Shown: positions 43,782-53,949, numbered from the stretch's first letter. The stretch: 64,000 nt of DNA from Alkalihalobacillus alcalophilus ATCC 27647 = CGMCC 1.3604 (GCF_000292245.2 NZ_ALPT02000006.1:1-64000), one strand, 5' to 3'. Notes: generated by a model not told the origin, from the letters alone. Numbers and translations: made by a program.

Positions 43782-46045
43782 GTTAATTCCTCCTCCACAC
43801 CCATTGATGAAATTAACCGCTCACGCGAGATTGGCAATTGATTTAACCAAACTCCTGTTGCTTGCTCAACCGCTTTTATGATAGCTGGTGCGACTGCGAC
43901 TGTTCCAATTTCTCCAACACCTCTTGGACCAAACTGATCGTCCTTGTCTAATTTCTCAATAGCTTCAACAGTTAATTCGTCTGGAATATCACAAATCGTC
44001 GGAATTAAATACGTATCAAAATTATCGGTTAAATAATGACCATCGACAATCGCCGCCTCCTCCATTAATGAATAACCGAGGGCCATCATCCCTCCCCCTT
44101 CAATTTGACCTAAATACCCTAATTCATTAACGACAGGACCAGCTGAAATCGTTTGGTGAAGTTGCAAAACTTTTACTTTTCCTGTCCGTGTATCTACTTC
44201 GACCTCTGCTTTTACGCCCGCAAAAGTAAAGAGGAAATGACCAGAATCAATCGGGTCTGGTGTCGTTGGAAAATCAAATTTAGTTGTTGCCGACATTTCT
44301 CGATTTATTTTTGTTAATTGTAAAAAAGACAATTGCCTTTGTTTCGGACTATCTAATCGATATACCCCGCCCGCACCAATTGTAAGCATTTCTTTTTGAA
44401 CCTTCAGTTGTTTGGCCGCCGTTTCCAAAAGCGCCTGCACAAATGGTCGTTTTAATCGTTGCACAGTATGCCAGACCATACTTGTCGCTCTAGATGCAGT
44501 CGATGAACCAGATGAAGGAACCTTTGACGTATCACCAATCGTAATCGTTAAATCCTCAACATGACAGCCAATTTCTTCTGTTACAATCGTCTCAATCACT
44601 GCTAATACCCCTTGACCAAATTCCTCAAAACCAAACGAAATTTCAATTTTCCCTTGCTTATTTAATGCGATTCGTCCTCCGGCTGGATCAAGGCGGCCAT
44701 ATCCTAAACCACCACCATGCATAGTAATCGCATACCCAGCTCCATACTTTAACCATGGTTTATCTTTCCTTTGCTGCTTCCTCTCTTTCCTCAGGTTGGC
44801 CTCATTTATGAGCACGGCTAACACGTCCTCTGCCCCGGTTGTTTTCGCAATCCGTTGCCCTAAGGAACCGCGATCTTCCGCTTGGCGAATATTAAGTCTG
44901 CGCAACTCAAGAGGACATAGGTTTAATTGTTCAGCTAAGCGCTCGATTTGTCCTTCCAAGGCAAAAGTGACTTGGTTCCCACCAAAACCGCGAAATTCAC
45001 CCGATACACCGTTGTTCGTAAACACCGACTTTCCCTTCACTTGAACGTTCTGAATCACATAAGGGCCTGTCGCATGTTCAACGGCAAAGTCTAAAACAGC
45101 AGGTCCTAATGAAGAATAAGCACCTGTGTCAGCCATTATTTCAACTTGGTGGGCAATAATCCGTCCGCTATCATCGGCTCCTGTTTTCATTTTTATTTTC
45201 ATTGGATGCCTTTTTAAGCCAGCTTTTACGGACTCTGTTCGTTTATTATGCATTTTAACCGGCAAATTTGTTTTCAAAGCAAGAAGGGCTGCATATGGTT
45301 GAACATTTAACTCATCCTTGCCTCCAAATGAACCACCCATTGGACTTGAAACAATGCGAATTTTTGTTTCTTCCATATTTAATATTCTCGATAATTGAAA
45401 CCGATCTTTGTAACCATGTTGTGTCCCTATATAAACCGTAAGCGAACCGTCTTCCTCTGGTACGACCATCCCTCCCTCAGTCTCCATATAAGCATGCATT
45501 TGTCTAGGGAGTTGATACATTTCCTCCACAATATAACGGCATTTTTGAAAACCTTTATCTAACTGTCCATAAGAAAAGCCTGTTTCATGAAGCAGATTGC
45601 CATTCTTATGAAGGGAAGGAGCTCCTTCTTTTAAAGCTTCTTCAGGTGAGGTAATCACAGGTAAAACTACATATTCGACTTGAATTAAGTCTAGTGCCTT
45701 TTCCGCTACCTCAAGTGAAGTCGCAGCAACTGCTGCAATCGCATCTCCAACATAACGAACTACTTGATCACAAAAGACAGGCTGGTCGGGTGTGACAATT
45801 CCAAACCCATTTAACCCTGGAACATCTTTTGCTGTTAAAATCGCTTTAACACCGGGTAATTCTTCAGCTTCACTTACATCAACCGAAATAATTTTAGCAT
45901 GTGGATAAGTACTTCTTAGAACTTTCCCATATAACATTTCTGCTGAATATAAATCGGTTAAATAAGTCAACTTTCCTGTCACTTTCTCTCGCCCATCAGG
46001 TCTTAGACGTTTTCTCGATTCAGAAATCTCAGAGCGAAGACGCAT
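43763..46045 (-). CDS. pucD: xanthine dehydrogenase molybdopterin subunit
   Basis: A 760-aa catalytic subunit, hydroxylating hypoxanthine and xanthine to urate. Typical blocks: VTGKLTYLTDL at the start, SPMGGSFGGKDE, EFRGFGGNQ, GFEEFGQGVLAV and GPRGVGEIGTVAVAPAIIKAV with the catalytic glutamate. Length fits B. subtilis PucD (about 745). ATG with GAAGGGG upstream; overlaps pucC by 17 nt. Confidence 0.93.
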   Translation of the reverse strand: MRLRSEISESRKRLRPDGREKVTGKLTYLTDLYSAEMLYGKVLRSTYPHAKIISVDVSEAEELPGVKAILTAKDVPGLNGFGIVTPDQPVFCDQVVRYVGDAIAAVAATSLEVAEKALDLIQVEYVVLPVITSPEEALKEGAPSLHKNGNLLHETGFSYGQLDKGFQKCRYIVEEMYQLPRQMHAYMETEGGMVVPEEDGSLTVYIGTQHGYKDRFQLSRILNMEETKIRIVSSPMGGSFGGKDELNVQPYAALLALKTNLPVKMHNKRTESVKAGLKRHPMKIKMKTGADDSGRIIAHQVEIMADTGAYSSLGPAVLDFAVEHATGPYVIQNVQVKGKSVFTNNGVSGEFRGFGGNQVTFALEGQIERLAEQLNLCPLELRRLNIRQAEDRGSLGQRIAKTTGAEDVLAVLINEANLRKERKQQRKDKPWLKYGAGYAITMHGGGLGYGRLDPAGGRIALNKQGKIEISFGFEEFGQGVLAVIETIVTEEIGCHVEDLTITIGDTSKVPSSGSSTASRATSMVWHTVQRLKRPFVQALLETAAKQLKVQKEMLTIGAGGVYRLDSPKQRQLSFLQLTKINREMSATTKFDFPTTPDPIDSGHFLFTFAGVKAEVEVDTRTGKVKVLQLHQTISAGPVVNELGYLGQIEGGGMMALGYSLMEEAAIVDGHYLTDNFDTYLIPTICDIPDELTVEAIEKLDKDDQFGPRGVGEIGTVAVAPAIIKAVEQATGVWLNQLPISRERLISSMGVEEELTWIKTM

Positions 46046-46952
46046 CTCTTTCCCCTTCTTTCTCCATAGTGATTCGGCGAACGATTTCCGAACAAAACAA
46101 ATTCGCTACCACCCTCGTTTTGTAAGTGCTATCTACAAACGGGTCATCAATTGGTCGGTACTCTTGTAAAATCGATTGATACACTTTTTGTAATAGCTCT
46201 GGTGTCACTTCATTGCCTAAAAGAACTTGTTCTGTTTGAAAAAGCCTTTTAGGATGATGGTTACTTCCCGATAGTGCAAGCCGGACGGAATCAACGACCT
46301 GGTTCGAATCTAGCTCAAGCATTGCTGCCACACTAACGATTGCCGGAACAAAACTTTCGCGTCGCCCTAATTTTTCAAAATAGTAATTCTCATCCTCATA
46401 AACCGAATATTCAGGTAATAAAATTTCCATAATGAGAATGTTTTCAAAAGCTGCTGGTGCAACCTGTTTGCTCTGAATAAAATCTACTAATGGTTTTGTT
46501 TGTTTATCCATTCCATTAAACCAAGTTAACTGGGCATCGATCGTCAATAAGCTCGGAAATAAATCACCAAATCCATGTGCCAAATTACCACCAATCGTGG
46601 CTAAATTTCGAATCGCTGGAGCCGCAATCTGAAGGAGTGTTTTGATAATACTAGATTGATAAGGTAAAAGCAGTGATGAATTAAGGAGATTACTTAATGG
46701 AACATTCGCACCGATCACAACTGATTTTTCTTCAGTCTGACAAAAATCAAGCAAATGTAATTCAGGAATTTTTTTCAAACTAATTAAATGAGGAGGGAGA
46801 ACCATCCCTTTTTCCCGTTGAAGTTGTAAAAACGTTCCCCCTGCGATATAAGACGCTTCTTTATTATACTTTTGTTTAATCGCCCAAGCTTCTTCTACGG
46901 TTGTTGGAAACCACATTTTCGGTGGTTTTTGAATGAAGTTTGCTGCTCCCAT
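46029..46952 (-). CDS. pucC: xanthine dehydrogenase FAD-binding subunit
   Basis: A 307-aa subunit of the CO dehydrogenase flavoprotein type. FAD motifs YIAGGTFLQL (about 36-45) and NLATIGGNLAHGFGDLFPSL (about 115-135). Takes electrons from the iron-sulfur subunit to NAD+. Starts on the last base of pucB. Confidence 0.92.
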   Translation of the reverse strand: MGAANFIQKPPKMWFPTTVEEAWAIKQKYNKEASYIAGGTFLQLQREKGMVLPPHLISLKKIPELHLLDFCQTEEKSVVIGANVPLSNLLNSSLLLPYQSSIIKTLLQIAAPAIRNLATIGGNLAHGFGDLFPSLLTIDAQLTWFNGMDKQTKPLVDFIQSKQVAPAAFENILIMEILLPEYSVYEDENYYFEKLGRRESFVPAIVSVAAMLELDSNQVVDSVRLALSGSNHHPKRLFQTEQVLLGNEVTPELLQKVYQSILQEYRPIDDPFVDSTYKTRVVANLFCSEIVRRITMEKEGERDASSL

Positions 46953-47593
46953 TACTTTTTACCACTCCTATTTATAAACCATTCAAATTGTTCTTTTGTG
47001 TCTATATCGAAAAATAATTCTTCCTGATCATATTTGAGTTTAGCAACTTTATGATCATCCGTTTGTTCAATTAACTTTTTGGCTCCTTGATCTCCTGATA
47101 ATAAAAGCAGTTGCTCAAATGTTGATTTTAGACATAAAATCGGTGGTTGAATGATATTCTGACATTCTGAGATGATGTAATCGACTGACTGACCATTTTG
47201 AAGGACTGATGTATATTTGTTTATTAATAAATCGATCATTTGTTTTGTCAGCATAGGCTGATCGGCAAGTACTATCATAACTCCGTCAATATCATCCTCA
47301 ATTGCCCTTTTTAAACCACACTTTAAAGACTGTGATTGACCTAAATTAGGATTTTTATTAAAAACAAAGCTTATTTTGTCCCTTTCCCTTTTTGTTAACG
47401 CTAACTCTACTTCTTCTTTTTGTTGAAACTCTGAAATCACAACAAAAATTTGATCGAGTGAACATTTTAATACTTTCTTTAAAGCAATAACTCCTAATGG
47501 CTCATCATTAACACGTAAAAGGAATTTAGACGTGCCCATTCTCGTTGATAGGCCCGCCGCTAAATAAAGGCCAGCAATTCGATGTGTCTTCAT
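46952..47593 (-). CDS. pucB: molybdenum cofactor nucleotidyltransferase-like protein PucB (MocA type)
   Basis: A 213-aa NTP-transferase. LYLAAGLSTRMGTSKFLL at the start is the nucleotide-binding motif; IVLADQPMLTKQMIDLL the second. MocA-type enzymes load CMP onto molybdopterin for hydroxylases. 4-nt overlap with pucA. Confidence 0.9.
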   Translation of the reverse strand: MKTHRIAGLYLAAGLSTRMGTSKFLLRVNDEPLGVIALKKVLKCSLDQIFVVISEFQQKEEVELALTKRERDKISFVFNKNPNLGQSQSLKCGLKRAIEDDIDGVMIVLADQPMLTKQMIDLLINKYTSVLQNGQSVDYIISECQNIIQPPILCLKSTFEQLLLLSGDQGAKKLIEQTDDHKVAKLKYDQEELFFDIDTKEQFEWFINRSGKK

Positions 47594-48627
47594 TGATAAA
47601 ACGTCACCTTTTTTAGTTCAGTATTTTTAAACTTAATCAGCTGTGCCACGATACTAATCGCGATCTCATCTGGTCCTTCTGCTTTTATCATTTCCCCAAT
47701 TGGACTATAGACAAAACCTGGAACAGATGCTCCTTCTAATAAACGAGCAGTCCGATTTTTTGACCCTAATACCCCAATATAGCCAAGTTGTTTCTTTAAT
47801 AGTCCTTTTAAAATCAATTGATCTTGCTGAAATTGATGGGTCATAATGATCACAAAATCGTCATCTTGGACATCTAAGTTAGCAAAAAGGTCATCTTTCT
47901 TGATGAGCATTTTTTCATTCGCTTCACTAAATCGAGTATCCGTAAGCAATGCTTCCCGCCAATCAACGACTAGAATATAAAAATCCAATTTCGCTACCAA
48001 TTGTACAAGGGGAATCACGTCATCTCCTGCACCAAAAATCACTAATCTTTTTAATGGTCTAAACGTTTGAACATAAAGTGTTTCATTTAATTCAACATTT
48101 ATAAAGCGTCCATTTTTTAAGGGAGGCTCACTGTTGTATGCTGTCACAAACGACGGAATCTCGCCTTGCCAATTGTTCAAGATTAAACGATCACCTGAGT
48201 GTAAAATGTGTTTCAATGGTGCTTTACCTGCTGTTATCCTTTTAAAAAGAGTGACTTCCTTCCCTAATTTGAGCTCACTTAAGATTTGTTCATACCCTTT
48301 TCGTACTTGTTTACAACAGCGTTCAATTAACACATAAATAATTCCATTACACCCTGAATTCATGCCCCAACCTAAATCATCCTCTGCTCTCATATCAAAG
48401 GGGAGCACTTCGGCATCCTCTAGTTGCTCGCTTTCAATCCGTGTAGAAATATCTTCTTCTAAACAGCCGACACTCAAAATACCATGTCTATTTCCATTTG
48501 ATTGAAAAAGCATCATCGCTCCTTCTTTTCGATAACTCGAACCTTCCACATGAACAATTGTAGCTACATAGTCTTCAGAATTAGCTTGAACAATTTTAGC
48601 TAAGAGGGAGTTCATTAGTTTAGCCAA
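47590..48627 (-). CDS. pucA: XdhC/CoxI-family cofactor insertion protein PucA
   Basis: A 345-aa XdhC-type protein. The N-terminal block HVEGSSYRKEGAMMLF and VGCLEEDI are family marks; the C-terminal Rossmann domain carries VIFGAGDDVIPLVQLV and GVLGSKNRTA. It matures and inserts the sulfurated molybdenum cofactor. First gene of pucABCDE; TTG start with AGGAGG 5 nt upstream. The 190-bp upstream gap shows no promoter I can defend. Confidence 0.9.
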   Translation of the reverse strand: MAKLMNSLLAKIVQANSEDYVATIVHVEGSSYRKEGAMMLFQSNGNRHGILSVGCLEEDISTRIESEQLEDAEVLPFDMRAEDDLGWGMNSGCNGIIYVLIERCCKQVRKGYEQILSELKLGKEVTLFKRITAGKAPLKHILHSGDRLILNNWQGEIPSFVTAYNSEPPLKNGRFINVELNETLYVQTFRPLKRLVIFGAGDDVIPLVQLVAKLDFYILVVDWREALLTDTRFSEANEKMLIKKDDLFANLDVQDDDFVIIMTHQFQQDQLILKGLLKKQLGYIGVLGSKNRTARLLEGASVPGFVYSPIGEMIKAEGPDEIAISIVAQLIKFKNTELKKVTFYQ

Positions 48628-48811
48628 TCTTACCTCCTCCTATCTGGAAAAACAGTCGGGTTACTTAAAATGAATATTCGTTTAGTTTTGAAAATAATAT
48701 CGAAAATGAACGATATATTCCATAACTTTGTAAGATATCGTCACAAAGTCTTTTAGCTACCATGCTCAAAAAAACAACTTATATTTGTTTATCTAAAAAT
48801 AAGGATAAAAG

Positions 48812-48873
48812 GGAAAAAAGGGAGAGGGCTATCCCCTTAAAGGTCATTTTCATAACCGTTTGAGCCAGCCCCC
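48812..48873 (-). terminator. terminator of hemD-like gene
   Basis: Minus-strand hairpin GGGGGCT...AGCCCTC with a long loop, followed by CCCTTTTTTCCC, 40 bp past the stop codon. Confidence 0.65.
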
Positions 48874-48912
48874 TAAAATGAATGGAATGAGAAGATGCAT
48901 TTAGTTGATTTT

Positions 48913-49740
48913 TTAGTGTATCGTGGGATTATTCTGTTTTTTTATATAGCGAGCCAGCTCAATAATCATCGCTCCCATCCGTTCTAATGTTGGCACAACA
49001 ATGCGCTCAACTCCTGAGACTGTCAGCTCTTCTTTTGTTACTTTACCGACCGCTACGGCAACAACATGCTTTTCAAACGCTTCTAATAAAAGACGATGTT
49101 TATCATGACGTTTTGCATAATCAAATAAACTTCTCACTTGTAAAAAGGTCGTAAAACAGACAGCATCCACTTGTGAAGTTAAAATCTCATTTAGTAATAG
49201 CTCAACAGTTTCCGCTTCTGGTGCGATATGTTGATAAGGCAATACTTGAGCAACCGTTGCTCCTTTATTTTCAAGGAACTCAATTAAAGTCGGCGAACTT
49301 AAACCATGTAATTGAACCCACGCATTTTGATTTAAAAATGACGTGTCCCTTAAAGCTGAAATAAGTCCTGAGGTTGTCCCATCATCATCAACAACCTCCG
49401 CTTTTATACCTAACTTATGAAGGGCCGCAATCGTTTTATACCCTCTTGCCGCTATTTTTACCTTTTTCATCTTTTGTAAAAACAATTCCTTTTGTCCAAG
49501 CTTTTCTGCGACCTCAACAAGAGCATTTGTCCCAATTCCAGTCGTCAAAATAAGCCAATCAACGTCTTGTTGAATAAAAGCGGACAAATCTTTCTCTAAT
49601 TGATCAACCGCAAAAAAGACCGTACCTTGTAGGGAACGTACCGAAGCTTCTCCCCCTTGTTTCTTTACTAATGCCTTCATTTCTTCTGTTTTTCGTGAAG
49701 CTGTTAGTATAACCTTTTTCCCCGCTAATGGTTTGCTCAT
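48913..49740 (-). CDS. uroporphyrinogen-III synthase family protein (stand-alone HemD)
   Basis: A 275-aa two-lobe HemD-fold protein: GKKVILTASRKTEEM start, WLILTTGIGTNALVE (about 60-75), VKIAARGYKTIAAL and the second-lobe VDAVCFTTFLQVRSLFDYA. HemD closes the tetrapyrrole ring to uroporphyrinogen III. It is not in a hem operon but 20 bp behind a histidine kinase gene, so it may serve siroheme or have a sensing role. ATG at 49740 with GGAGGAGTATTTT upstream. Confidence 0.82.
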   Translation of the reverse strand: MSKPLAGKKVILTASRKTEEMKALVKKQGGEASVRSLQGTVFFAVDQLEKDLSAFIQQDVDWLILTTGIGTNALVEVAEKLGQKELFLQKMKKVKIAARGYKTIAALHKLGIKAEVVDDDGTTSGLISALRDTSFLNQNAWVQLHGLSSPTLIEFLENKGATVAQVLPYQHIAPEAETVELLLNEILTSQVDAVCFTTFLQVRSLFDYAKRHDKHRLLLEAFEKHVVAVAVGKVTKEELTVSGVERIVVPTLERMGAMIIELARYIKKQNNPTIH

Positions 49741-49760
49741 AAAATACTCCTCCACCTATT

Positions 49761-51191
49761 TTATTTATAAATCGGTAATGTTAATAAAAAGCTTGTCCCT
49801 TTTTCCGATGATTCTTTTAAAATTAAATCGCCATCCATAGCTTGAGCAATTAATTTACTAAAGGGCAAACCTAATCCCAGACCACGTACTTTATATTTCT
49901 TTTCCTCGCCCCGGAAAAAACGTTCAAAGATGTTTTTTTGTTCGTCTTCTCGTATTCCTGCCCCGTTATCTTTAACTTCGATTTCGAGCTGATTTCCTTT
50001 ATGCCTTAACAAGATCTCGATTCGAGCCTCCACCTTATCAAATGAATGCTTAGCATTATTTAATAGATTTACGATAATTTGCTGTAATCTTGCTGAATCT
50101 ATTTGAATAAATAAATCATTATCTAAAGGTTTCATTACACAATCAACCGGTTCTTCTTGTGTGATTTGCCATTGTTTTACTTGTTCGTTAATGAGTTGGT
50201 TGATCTCCATTTTAGCATTGCGGATCGGAAATTGTTTCGCATGAAGCGAATTAAACTCAACCAAATCACCAATCATATGTTGGAGACGATTTGTTTCTTT
50301 TAGGGAAATTTCAAGGAATTCCTTTGCTTCTTCACCTGTCACCACTTCATCTTTCACTGCTTGTAGCAAGCCACTTATTGACGTAACGGGCGTTTTTAAT
50401 TCATGAGTGACACCTGCTAGTAATTCTTTTCTTAAAGATTCTAGTTGTTCAAGTCGGTCCGTCATATTTTTAAAGGAATCCACTAATTCATAGAGTTCCT
50501 GTTCGCCTAGTTCATCAGGTAATCGGACATCATATTGTCCTTGCTCGACCTGTTTGGCTGCAAAAGCAACTTGCTCAATCGGTTTTACAAACTTTTTCGA
50601 AAGGAAATAAATTGCAGCCCATCCTAATAACCCTAAACTAATGACAATTATTAAAAGCAATTGATACTCTTGATTGACTTTCGTTAACACCTCTTTTGAT
50701 TCGATTAAGACAACCCAGCCGACAAGTTGTTCATAAAAAAGAATCGGTGTTTTGACCATATAATAACTACCTACAGTTGATTCATCAAAATTCAATTGTT
50801 GAACTGTGTTTTCTGAATGAATCAGCTTAGATGGGATGTAAAATCTAAATAATCGCTTTTGATTATCACTGACTGAGACAATCGTTCCATCAGGTGCCGT
50901 TATATAAATCGTCGGATCACTTTCTAAATTTAACAATTCATTACGCTCTGTTACATAACCAGGAACATCCCCATATTGCTCGGGCTCTCCACCATTCACC
51001 TCAACAAAACGGGAAGCAATTTCCTCTCCAAGCAGCACGGTCATATTTAAACGATGTTCTAAAGTGGTGTGACGAATCCACATAACAGATATAATCGAGA
51101 TAACGATCAACCCAATCACAAGCGTTATCACATAATTTCTCGTCCATAAGTGAAGCAATGTTTTACGTTTTTTCATTTGATTATTCAACAC
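49761..51191 (-). CDS. sensor histidine kinase
   Basis: A 476-aa membrane kinase: helices at about 20-38 and 178-198 frame an extracellular domain of about 140 residues, followed by HAMP (about 198-250), HisKA with His263 (GVTHELKTPVTSISG) and a HATPase domain (NLLNNAKHSF, DNGAGIREDE, GLGLGLPFSK). Pairs with the regulator whose gene it overlaps by 11 nt. The start (TTG 51191 or ATG 51176) is uncertain; neither has a clear site. Signal unknown. Confidence 0.9.
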   Translation of the reverse strand: MLNNQMKKRKTLLHLWTRNYVITLVIGLIVISIISVMWIRHTTLEHRLNMTVLLGEEIASRFVEVNGGEPEQYGDVPGYVTERNELLNLESDPTIYITAPDGTIVSVSDNQKRLFRFYIPSKLIHSENTVQQLNFDESTVGSYYMVKTPILFYEQLVGWVVLIESKEVLTKVNQEYQLLLIIVISLGLLGWAAIYFLSKKFVKPIEQVAFAAKQVEQGQYDVRLPDELGEQELYELVDSFKNMTDRLEQLESLRKELLAGVTHELKTPVTSISGLLQAVKDEVVTGEEAKEFLEISLKETNRLQHMIGDLVEFNSLHAKQFPIRNAKMEINQLINEQVKQWQITQEEPVDCVMKPLDNDLFIQIDSARLQQIIVNLLNNAKHSFDKVEARIEILLRHKGNQLEIEVKDNGAGIREDEQKNIFERFFRGEEKKYKVRGLGLGLPFSKLIAQAMDGDLILKESSEKGTSFLLTLPIYK

Positions 51192-51858
51192 GGAATTGAT
51201 ATCCCAAACCTCTTAATGTTCGGATTTCCCCTTGTTCAATTGGCCAGCTTTTTAATTCTTTACGGATTCGTTTAATCGCCAGATCAACGGCCCGATCACT
51301 GCCATCATAATCTAAACCCCAAACACGATTTAATAATTGCTCACGTGTAAACGTCTGATTTGGATGTTTTGTTAAAAATAAAAATAAAGAACGATCTCGT
51401 GGCGTTAAATCAACTTCCTCATCAAATAGATAAATACGATGTGCTTTATAATCAATCGCCAAATCACCAAAATCGATTTCTTCATTTTCCCGAAAAGATG
51501 GCGACCTTCTTAACACAGCTTGAATTCTCGCAATCACTTCATCCCCGATAAATGGTTTCGTAATGTAATCATCAGCCCCTTCATGTAAGCCTAACAATTT
51601 ATCTTGAACATCATCTAATGCCGTCAGCATAATAACTGGGCACATAGAACACTCTCTAATTTCCTTTAACAATTCCCAACCATTTTTATAAGGCAGCATG
51701 ACATCAAGGAGCACTAAATCAGGTCTAAACGATAAAAAAACGTCTAACGCTTCCTTCCCATCATAAACTTGTTCGACTTGATAGCCCGCTTTTTTTGTAT
51801 AAGCTTTTAACACTTGGCTTATCGCTTTTTCGTCTTCTATAATTAAAATCCGTTCCAT
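51181..51858 (-). CDS. OmpR/PhoB-family response regulator
   Basis: A 225-aa regulator. Receiver domain with Asp52 (LVLLDVMLP), ALDD and KPF; winged-helix domain with LTPRDRSLFLFL and the GSDRAVDLAIKRIRKEL recognition helix. ATG at 51858 with a GGAAGTGG site. First gene of a three-gene operon with kinase and HemD-like gene. Confidence 0.92.
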   Translation of the reverse strand: MERILIIEDEKAISQVLKAYTKKAGYQVEQVYDGKEALDVFLSFRPDLVLLDVMLPYKNGWELLKEIRECSMCPVIMLTALDDVQDKLLGLHEGADDYITKPFIGDEVIARIQAVLRRSPSFRENEEIDFGDLAIDYKAHRIYLFDEEVDLTPRDRSLFLFLTKHPNQTFTREQLLNRVWGLDYDGSDRAVDLAIKRIRKELKSWPIEQGEIRTLRGLGYQFRVE

Positions 51859-51930
51859 CCTTACGCCACTTCCTTGGTTTATTCTCATTGCATTTATTTC
51901 AGTATAAACCTTGTATAAGTCAATGAAATG

Positions 51931-53082
51931 TCAACTTGTTGATTGGATTGCTTCCTTCGCTAATAATTGAATCGTCATATCATCCATTGGTGGGTTATGC
52001 AATCCCGCTCGGACATCACGATAATAGCGTTGTAAGGGCGAATCCATTTTTAAACTTTGGGCACCAACAACACGCATTGCTAAATCAACCACTTGAATCG
52101 CTTGATTGACGACGACATGTTTTACTGCTCCTAAATCAGCTTGTAAATGCTCCCGACTTTCTTTGACTGTTTGATCCCATTTATTCGATACTGAGAAAAG
52201 AAAAGCTTCTGACTGACGAATGAGTAATTCGGCTTCCCCAATTTTTGCTTGTACATTCGGCAATTCACTGATCGTTTGCTGAATACTATTGGGGGAATAG
52301 TTTTTCGCAAACTCAATCGCATATCGATGAGCGGCTTTCGCAATTCCTAAATAACAAGCCGGAATATGTAAAAGCCACCCCGCTGCTTTTTTTCGTTCAA
52401 TATATTCAACCATCCTATGTAAATCAAGTTTTACGTCCGTTAAATGTAAATCATGACTTGCTGTCGCTCTCATCGCTAGCATATTCCACGTTTCCTCAAT
52501 TTTTAGTCCAGCAGTATCTTTTGAAATGAGAAAATTCGCGACTTTATCTTCGTCTTCAATCGTTGCCGAAACAAGGAAATAATCCAATGCAGGAGCCATC
52601 GTTGTAAATGTTTTTTGTCCATTAATCAACCATTTACCAGCTTCTTTTCGTGCGGTTGTTGTTGGTTTTCCACCCCTAGTTGGACTGCCTGTAGCCGCTT
52701 CTGTTGCTGCCGCATTAATTAAAGCTCCCTTTTCCACCACGTCTTTGATTAACGAGTGGTAAGTATTTGAATCCCATCTCCGATAATCTCGTAATTGCAA
52801 CATGAGCCCCATATGCCATCCAATTGCAAGTGACGTGGCCCCATCCTTTTCAGCTATTAACATTTGATACTGAAGCCACTCGCTTAAAGAAACCCCATAA
52901 CCTCCATCTTCCTTGGCAACATTATACTTCGGATAACCAATCTCTTTAAGCTTTTTAATATTTTCAAAAGGGAATCGAGCTTGTTCGTCATTTTTTTTAG
53001 AATAAAGAGGGAAATCAGCTATCGCCTTACTTAAAAGCTCATGACGTTCTTCTTTTGTCGGGATTAATGCTTCTGTATTCAT
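51931..53082 (-). CDS. acyl-CoA dehydrogenase family protein (YdbM-like)
   Basis: A 383-aa flavoprotein of the acyl-CoA dehydrogenase superfamily, closest in appearance to B. subtilis YdbM and to flavin-dependent monooxygenases such as DszC/SfnC. Blocks: AKEDGGYGVSLSEW, NAAATEAATGSPTRGG, KWLINGQKTFTTMAP and RVVGAQSLKMDSPLQRYYRD. YdbM belongs to the CymR sulfur regulon in B. subtilis (recalled), so a sulfur role is possible. Lies 29 bp after the protease gene. ATG at 53082 with GGGAG upstream. Confidence 0.82.
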   Translation of the reverse strand: MNTEALIPTKEERHELLSKAIADFPLYSKKNDEQARFPFENIKKLKEIGYPKYNVAKEDGGYGVSLSEWLQYQMLIAEKDGATSLAIGWHMGLMLQLRDYRRWDSNTYHSLIKDVVEKGALINAAATEAATGSPTRGGKPTTTARKEAGKWLINGQKTFTTMAPALDYFLVSATIEDEDKVANFLISKDTAGLKIEETWNMLAMRATASHDLHLTDVKLDLHRMVEYIERKKAAGWLLHIPACYLGIAKAAHRYAIEFAKNYSPNSIQQTISELPNVQAKIGEAELLIRQSEAFLFSVSNKWDQTVKESREHLQADLGAVKHVVVNQAIQVVDLAMRVVGAQSLKMDSPLQRYYRDVRAGLHNPPMDDMTIQLLAKEAIQSTS

Positions 53083-53111
53083 CTGTCCACTCCCTTTTAA
53101 AATCAACTTTC

Positions 53112-53927
53112 TTATTTTGATATTTGTTCTAATTGTTCGATTCGATTAAAGATGGCTTCCATTGGCACTGCTAACCCGACTGATTCACTATTATTGTCGA
53201 AAGTCGGAATCGTTCTCGCATAAACAACACCAACGACCTCTCCACCTTCGTTAATAACCGGACTCCCGCTGTGACCAGGATAAATAGGATTCGAAATTCT
53301 TAATACATCATAGCCATCTCTTTCCTCCATCATTGTCCCTTTATTCGCAATTTGGGCTTGCAACAATGGATTCCCAATCACATAAATCACATCTTCCTGT
53401 TCACTTTTCTCCGTACTTAACGTTAAATATGGCAATTCTTCGCCTTCTATTTTAAGTAGTGCAACGTCTAAATCTTGATCACGCGTTACCCTTTCTGCCA
53501 TATAGGATTGTCCATCTGGTAAATGAACCGCAACTCCACCTCTATTATCAACGACATGATCATTTGTTAAGATATAACCATCTGCTGAAATAACAAAACC
53601 TGTTCCTCTGCTAGCTCCATTTTGAATAAGCACCACCGCATCCTGACTTTGGTTCACAATTTCATCCTCTGATAATTGTTCAGAAGCTTGCCTTAACCTC
53701 AAACTATCGATATTAAATAAATCAAACCAAACCGCAAAAACTTGAAAAAGTAGCCCAAAACTAAGTAGCACAGCAACACTAGTATATATAAACCTCTTTT
53801 TTTTCCTTCGTTTTTCTTTGTCTTTTGGGTCTTCCTCTTCCTCCAAAAAAGCTTCTAACGGCGGCTCTTCATATTCAACCTGTTCTACTTCCTTTTTATT
53901 TATATTTGATCCATCATCTTTTGTCAC
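53112..53927 (-). CDS. membrane-anchored trypsin-like serine protease (HtrA-like, no PDZ)
   Basis: A 271-aa protein: acidic cytoplasmic N terminus (EEPPLEAFLEEEEDPKDKEKR), one membrane helix (about 46-66) and an outside trypsin-like domain with His124 (LTNDHVVD), Asp154 (DLDVALL) and Ser220 (PGHSGSPV). PDZ domains are absent. GTG start with AAAGGAG 8 nt upstream. Its -10 box is in host DNA, but its -35 region was displaced by mobile element copy 3. Confidence 0.85.
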   Translation of the reverse strand: MTKDDGSNINKKEVEQVEYEEPPLEAFLEEEEDPKDKEKRRKKKRFIYTSVAVLLSFGLLFQVFAVWFDLFNIDSLRLRQASEQLSEDEIVNQSQDAVVLIQNGASRGTGFVISADGYILTNDHVVDNRGGVAVHLPDGQSYMAERVTRDQDLDVALLKIEGEELPYLTLSTEKSEQEDVIYVIGNPLLQAQIANKGTMMEERDGYDVLRISNPIYPGHSGSPVINEGGEVVGVVYARTIPTFDNNSESVGLAVPMEAIFNRIEQLEQISK

Positions 53928-53949
53928 AAAAACGCTCCTTTTATTCGGT

